Assembly: GCA_040779335.1 (NCBI GenBank)
Contig: JBFONV010000001.1
Coordinates: forward strand, 620,001 to 684,000
Length of the DNA stretch: 64,000 bases
Direction: 5' to 3'
Source: JBFONV01 sp040779335
GTDB taxonomy: Bacteria; Pseudomonadota; Gammaproteobacteria; Enterobacterales; Alteromonadaceae
Below are positions 61,215-64,000 of this stretch, piece by piece; within the stretch, counting starts at the first letter, position 1; every line of letters starts with the position of its first letter. The position numbers and the translations under genes were made by a program. A model generated the notes under the pieces. That model saw only the letters and a list, made by a program, of their open reading frames with translations, was not told the DNA's origin and did not search any database.

Positions 61215-61831
61215 TGTTTCATCAGAGATTTTCCAGTAAAAATAAAACCTTACTGTTAAAAGTTGTGATCCATTTAGGCGCATTCATTCCGTTAATTTAT
61301 ATGTATTATTTAGCCATTGGTGATCAATTAGGTGGTGATCCCGTTGAAGCTATTATTCATTTTACCGGTATTGGCGCATTCAATTTATTGCTAATTACAT
61401 TACTTATCACGCCGTTAACGAAACGCTTTAAGTTAAAAATGTTGATGAACACCCGGCGTTTACTTGGCTTATATGCGTTTACCTATGCAATGTTGCATAT
61501 TCTTAATTTTCTTTTTTTCGAAGTACAATTTAACTTGTCATTGTTTGTTGAAGAGATATTCGACAGGGCTTATATCACGGTAGGTATGCTTGCTGCCCTT
61601 TGTTTATTGGCGCTCGCAGTTACGTCATTTAGTCGTGTAAAAAGAACCATGGGAAAGTCTTGGCAAACACTGCATAACCTTATTTATTTGATCGTATTAC
61701 TGGTGGCTATTCATTTTTATTGGTCGGTTAAATCAGAGATTATTGAACCCCTTATTTATATTGTTATTACTGTGTTTTTGCTTTCGTTACGTCACCATAA
61801 ATTCAAACGTTGGTTTCGCCGCGCTCGTTAG
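61214..61831 (+). CDS. msrQ: MsrQ heme-binding membrane subunit
   Basis: The 205-residue protein has about six hydrophobic segments and the histidines expected of the b-type heme protein MsrQ (YedZ), such as MLHILNFLFF and LHNLIYLIVLLVAIHFYW. It passes electrons from the respiratory chain to MsrP. It is coupled to msrP by a TAATG overlap, the usual operon. Confidence 0.94.
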   Translation: MFHQRFSSKNKTLLLKVVIHLGAFIPLIYMYYLAIGDQLGGDPVEAIIHFTGIGAFNLLLITLLITPLTKRFKLKMLMNTRRLLGLYAFTYAMLHILNFLFFEVQFNLSLFVEEIFDRAYITVGMLAALCLLALAVTSFSRVKRTMGKSWQTLHNLIYLIVLLVAIHFYWSVKSEIIEPLIYIVITVFLLSLRHHKFKRWFRRAR

Positions 61832-62047
61832 TATATAAAATTTTCGGCACTTACCGCATTTTAACCACTATTCAACGCAATTTTCTTAAAGTTCCTCCTG
61901 CGGAGCTTGTCGTTGGTTTTGATTCGTTATATTGTACTTCGCTAATATAATAAATATCAGCAGGGCTTTTGATAGTAAATCATCAAATATCAGTGACTGA
62001 TAATAATGATTACCCATTTCACAATATTGAATTCACAGGACTTAAAT

Positions 62048-63430
62048 ATGCGTAAATTTGTGCCACCGTTGTTGGTGACAGCAATATCTATTGCTACTAG
62101 CGGTTGCTTTGAAGTAGAGCAGCAAGACGCAAAAGTGATCATCAACAAAAATCCTTATCCAAGTACTTATCAACCTTTGCCTCAACAAAAAACACTTATT
62201 ACGAACGCAACTTTGCTTACGGGTACCGGTGAGCGTATTGATGAAGCCGATGTACTATTTGTTGATGGTAAAATCACTCAAGTGGGTAAAGCACTCGTCG
62301 CTGATGATGCCACCAAAATTGATGCTCAAGGTAAATGGGTAACTCCAGGGATCATTGACGTGCATTCTCACTTAGGTGTTTATCCTAGCCCGTCGGTAGA
62401 ATCTCATGCTGATGGTAATGAAATGACTAACCCTGTAACCGCACAAGTTTGGGCTGAACACAGTGTTTGGCCACAAGATCCCGGTTTTCAAGCCGCTCGT
62501 GCTGGTGGTATTACTACATTACAAATTTTACCTGGCTCTGGAAACTTAATTGGCGGTCGTGGTGTAACGTTACGTAATGTGCCAAGTGAAAGTGTTCAAG
62601 GAATGAAATTTCCGGATGCACCATATGGTATGAAAATGGCTTGTGGTGAAAACCCTAAACGTGTTTATGGCGGCAGAAAAGTGGCTCCATCAACTCGTAT
62701 GGGTAACATGGCGGGCTATCGCGAAGCATGGATCAAAGCGAGCGAATATAAGCGTGAGTGGGAAAAGTACAATGCAGAATATGAAGCTGGAAAAAATCCG
62801 ACGCCACCTAAACGTGACCTAGCGTTAGATACGCTTAGTGGTGTAATCGATGGGGAAATACTGGTTCATAATCATTGTTATAAAGCTGAAGAAATGACGC
62901 AGATGATCGATTTAGGTAAAGAGTTTAATTACCATTCAGGCACATTCCATCACGCAATTGAAGCATACAAAATTGCCGACTTATTGGCTGATAATGGCAA
63001 CTGTGCTGCAATGTGGCCAGATTGGTGGGGTTTTAAGATGGAAGCTTATGACATGGTTCAAGAGAACGTAGCCATCGTTAACGCCGTTAAAAACTCATGT
63101 GCAGTCGTGCATTCAGATTCAGATACGACCATACAAAGGTTGAACCAAGAAGCTAGCAAGGTATTGTTCCGCGGTCAAGAAAGCGGTTTTGATATTAAAG
63201 AGGAAGATGCCATTCGTTGGATTACGGCTAATGCCGCTAAATCATTAGGTTTGAGTGACAAAACTGGCTCATTAGAAGCAGGTAAAAACGCAGATGTTGT
63301 TATCTGGAACGGAAATCCATTTAGTGTCTATGCAAAAGCTGAACAAGTGTTTGTTGATGGTGCTAAAGTTTATGATCGTTTTGATGAAAAGTATCAAGCG
63401 AAAAGCGATTTTCTTCTTGGACAGAAATAA
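62048..63430 (+). CDS. Lipoprotein amidohydrolase (imidazolonepropionase-like)
   Basis: About 460 residues are read from the ATG at 62048, which opens a lipoprotein signal (LLVTAISIATSGCFEVE). An upstream in-frame ATG at 62006 would bury that signal. The amidohydrolase metal motif HxH is intact in VTPGIIDVHSHLGVYPS, and further histidines (ILVHNHCY, YHSGTFHHAIE) and DSDTTIQRL complete the likely metal site. The C-terminal GKNADVVIWNGNPF is the family's closing barrel. It would hydrolyse a cyclic amide or peptide-like substrate in the periplasm. It pairs with the next gene. Confidence 0.88.
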   Translation: MRKFVPPLLVTAISIATSGCFEVEQQDAKVIINKNPYPSTYQPLPQQKTLITNATLLTGTGERIDEADVLFVDGKITQVGKALVADDATKIDAQGKWVTPGIIDVHSHLGVYPSPSVESHADGNEMTNPVTAQVWAEHSVWPQDPGFQAARAGGITTLQILPGSGNLIGGRGVTLRNVPSESVQGMKFPDAPYGMKMACGENPKRVYGGRKVAPSTRMGNMAGYREAWIKASEYKREWEKYNAEYEAGKNPTPPKRDLALDTLSGVIDGEILVHNHCYKAEEMTQMIDLGKEFNYHSGTFHHAIEAYKIADLLADNGNCAAMWPDWWGFKMEAYDMVQENVAIVNAVKNSCAVVHSDSDTTIQRLNQEASKVLFRGQESGFDIKEEDAIRWITANAAKSLGLSDKTGSLEAGKNADVVIWNGNPFSVYAKAEQVFVDGAKVYDRFDEKYQAKSDFLLGQK

Positions 63431-63437
63431 GGAATTG

Positions 63438-64000
63438 ATGATGAAACTATTTAAATCTTCATTGCTGGCAATGGCATTAACGTCAATTACTTCAGTGGCT
63501 CATGCACAAAGTGTGGCAATCAGCAATGCAACAATCTATACCTCTACATCTCAAGGTGTGTTAACTAACGCAACTTTAGTGGTTGATAATGGCAAAATAA
63601 CATCAATTAATCCTGCAACTGTGTCGGCTGATATTACCATTGACGCGCAAGGGAAAGTATTGACTCCTGGGTTTATCGGTACCATGAATACCTTAGGGCT
63701 TGTAGAAGTAAGTGCCGTTGCTGGCTCTCGTGATGCAAGCGAGAAAAAAGCGGATATGACTTTTGATCCTAGTATGGCGTTTAATCCACTATCAACGGCT
63801 ATCGCTTATGCTAGAAAAGGGGGCATCACGACAAATGTTGTTGTTCCTCAAGGTGGAGAGTCTATTTTCAAGGGACAAGCCTTTGTGGTTAATTTAACTG
63901 GCAATATGGACAGTGTTATTGGTAATCAAACGGCTTTATTAGTGTCTTTAGGTGCTAAAAAAGAAGGCTCTAGAGCCTTTGATTTGCAAGAGCTTTTCAA
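63438..64000 (+). CDS. Second amidohydrolase-family protein, metal motif lost (3' truncated by window)
   Basis: The frame starts at 63438 or 63441 (ATGATG, after AAGGA) and is open to the window edge. A signal peptide (SLLAMALTSITSVAHA) predicts a periplasmic protein. The amidohydrolase barrel entry is recognisable, but the place of the HxH metal motif reads LTPGFIGTMNTLGLVEVSA, with no histidine. AYARKGGITTNVVVPQGG follows as in relatives. It may be a non-catalytic partner of the upstream enzyme or use a different site. It is seven bases after that gene, so co-transcribed. Confidence 0.85.
   Translation, partial: MMKLFKSSLLAMALTSITSVAHAQSVAISNATIYTSTSQGVLTNATLVVDNGKITSINPATVSADITIDAQGKVLTPGFIGTMNTLGLVEVSAVAGSRDASEKKADMTFDPSMAFNPLSTAIAYARKGGITTNVVVPQGGESIFKGQAFVVNLTGNMDSVIGNQTALLVSLGAKKEGSRAFDLQELF

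Noticed and set aside
1..64000. tRNA, rRNA or CRISPR arrays
   Set aside because: I saw no cloverleaf with a TTCRA arm and CCA-type end, no rRNA-like conserved stretch, and no regularly spaced direct repeats.

Overview
The window reads as a chromosomal segment of a marine gammaproteobacterium of the order Alteromonadales, most like Colwellia or Thalassotalea. This rests on gene content and order (xseB-ispA-dxs next to a Na+-driven PomA/PomB stator and thiI; ffh, rpsP-rimM-trmD-rplS, aroF-tyrA and pheA in one neighbourhood; NSS, NhaC and NatAB-type sodium-linked transporters), the AT-rich base composition and the protein styles. No species assignment is proven here. No rRNA, tRNA, CRISPR array, intact insertion sequence or prophage was seen.

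Layout. 1-3.1 kb: NatAB-like ABC exporter (5' truncated) and an ECF-like sigma factor with a membrane partner. 3.4-8.2 kb: glyA, then nrdR-ribD-ribE-ribBA, with a perfect CRP-type palindrome just ahead of nrdR. 8.3-11.7 kb (minus): secreted amidase, porin, short PstS-like protein. 12-15 kb (minus): xseB-ispA-dxs. 15.2-18.6 kb: pomA-pomB and thiI. 18.6-25.7 kb: ketopantoate reductase/VanZ pair, yajQ, NSS transporter, thioredoxin, LysR regulator, Rlu-type pseudouridine synthase and NhaC antiporter. A MITE-like repeat lies upstream of gshA (26.4-27.9 kb). 27.9-29.6 kb holds two candidate tandem small RNAs, a lysozyme-like lipoprotein and a cluster of DnaA-box-like 9-mers. 29.6-33 kb (minus): corB-like, ypjD-like and a SO_0444-type Cu/Zn exporter. 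33.3-37 kb: ffh and rpsP-rimM-trmD-rplS.

37.0-41.6 kb is the main accessory region. A putative amidoligase overlaps a class-I glutamine-amidotransferase-like (C26) hydrolase, followed by an IS3-like remnant and a convergent KefB-type antiporter. The block is bracketed by the 3' end of rplS and a degenerate, stop-containing second copy of that 3' end, as expected for an old island inserted at the end of rplS.

41.7-44.7 kb: aroF-tyrA with two TyrR-box-like sites, plus a thioredoxin-fold lipoprotein. 44.8-48 kb (minus): PAS chemoreceptor, outer-membrane barrel, AsmA-like protein. 48.2-54.1 kb: RND efflux pair and two tandem periplasmic solute-binding-like proteins. 54.2-55.5 kb (minus): pheA with a readable pheL leader peptide and attenuator. 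55.6-58.5 kb (minus): MAPEG protein and a penicillin-acylase-family enzyme. 58.9-64 kb: DUF2058 protein, glutaredoxin-like protein, msrP-msrQ and two paired amidohydrolases, the second cut by the window end.

Functional threads: sodium-motive-force use (PomAB, NSS, NhaC, NatAB); aromatic amino-acid synthesis under TyrR-like and attenuation control (aroF, tyrA, pheA); the SRP/ribosome/tRNA block; thiol and oxidative-damage handling (gshA, thioredoxin, glutaredoxin, MsrPQ). All functions are assigned by reading motifs and context; no database search was run.
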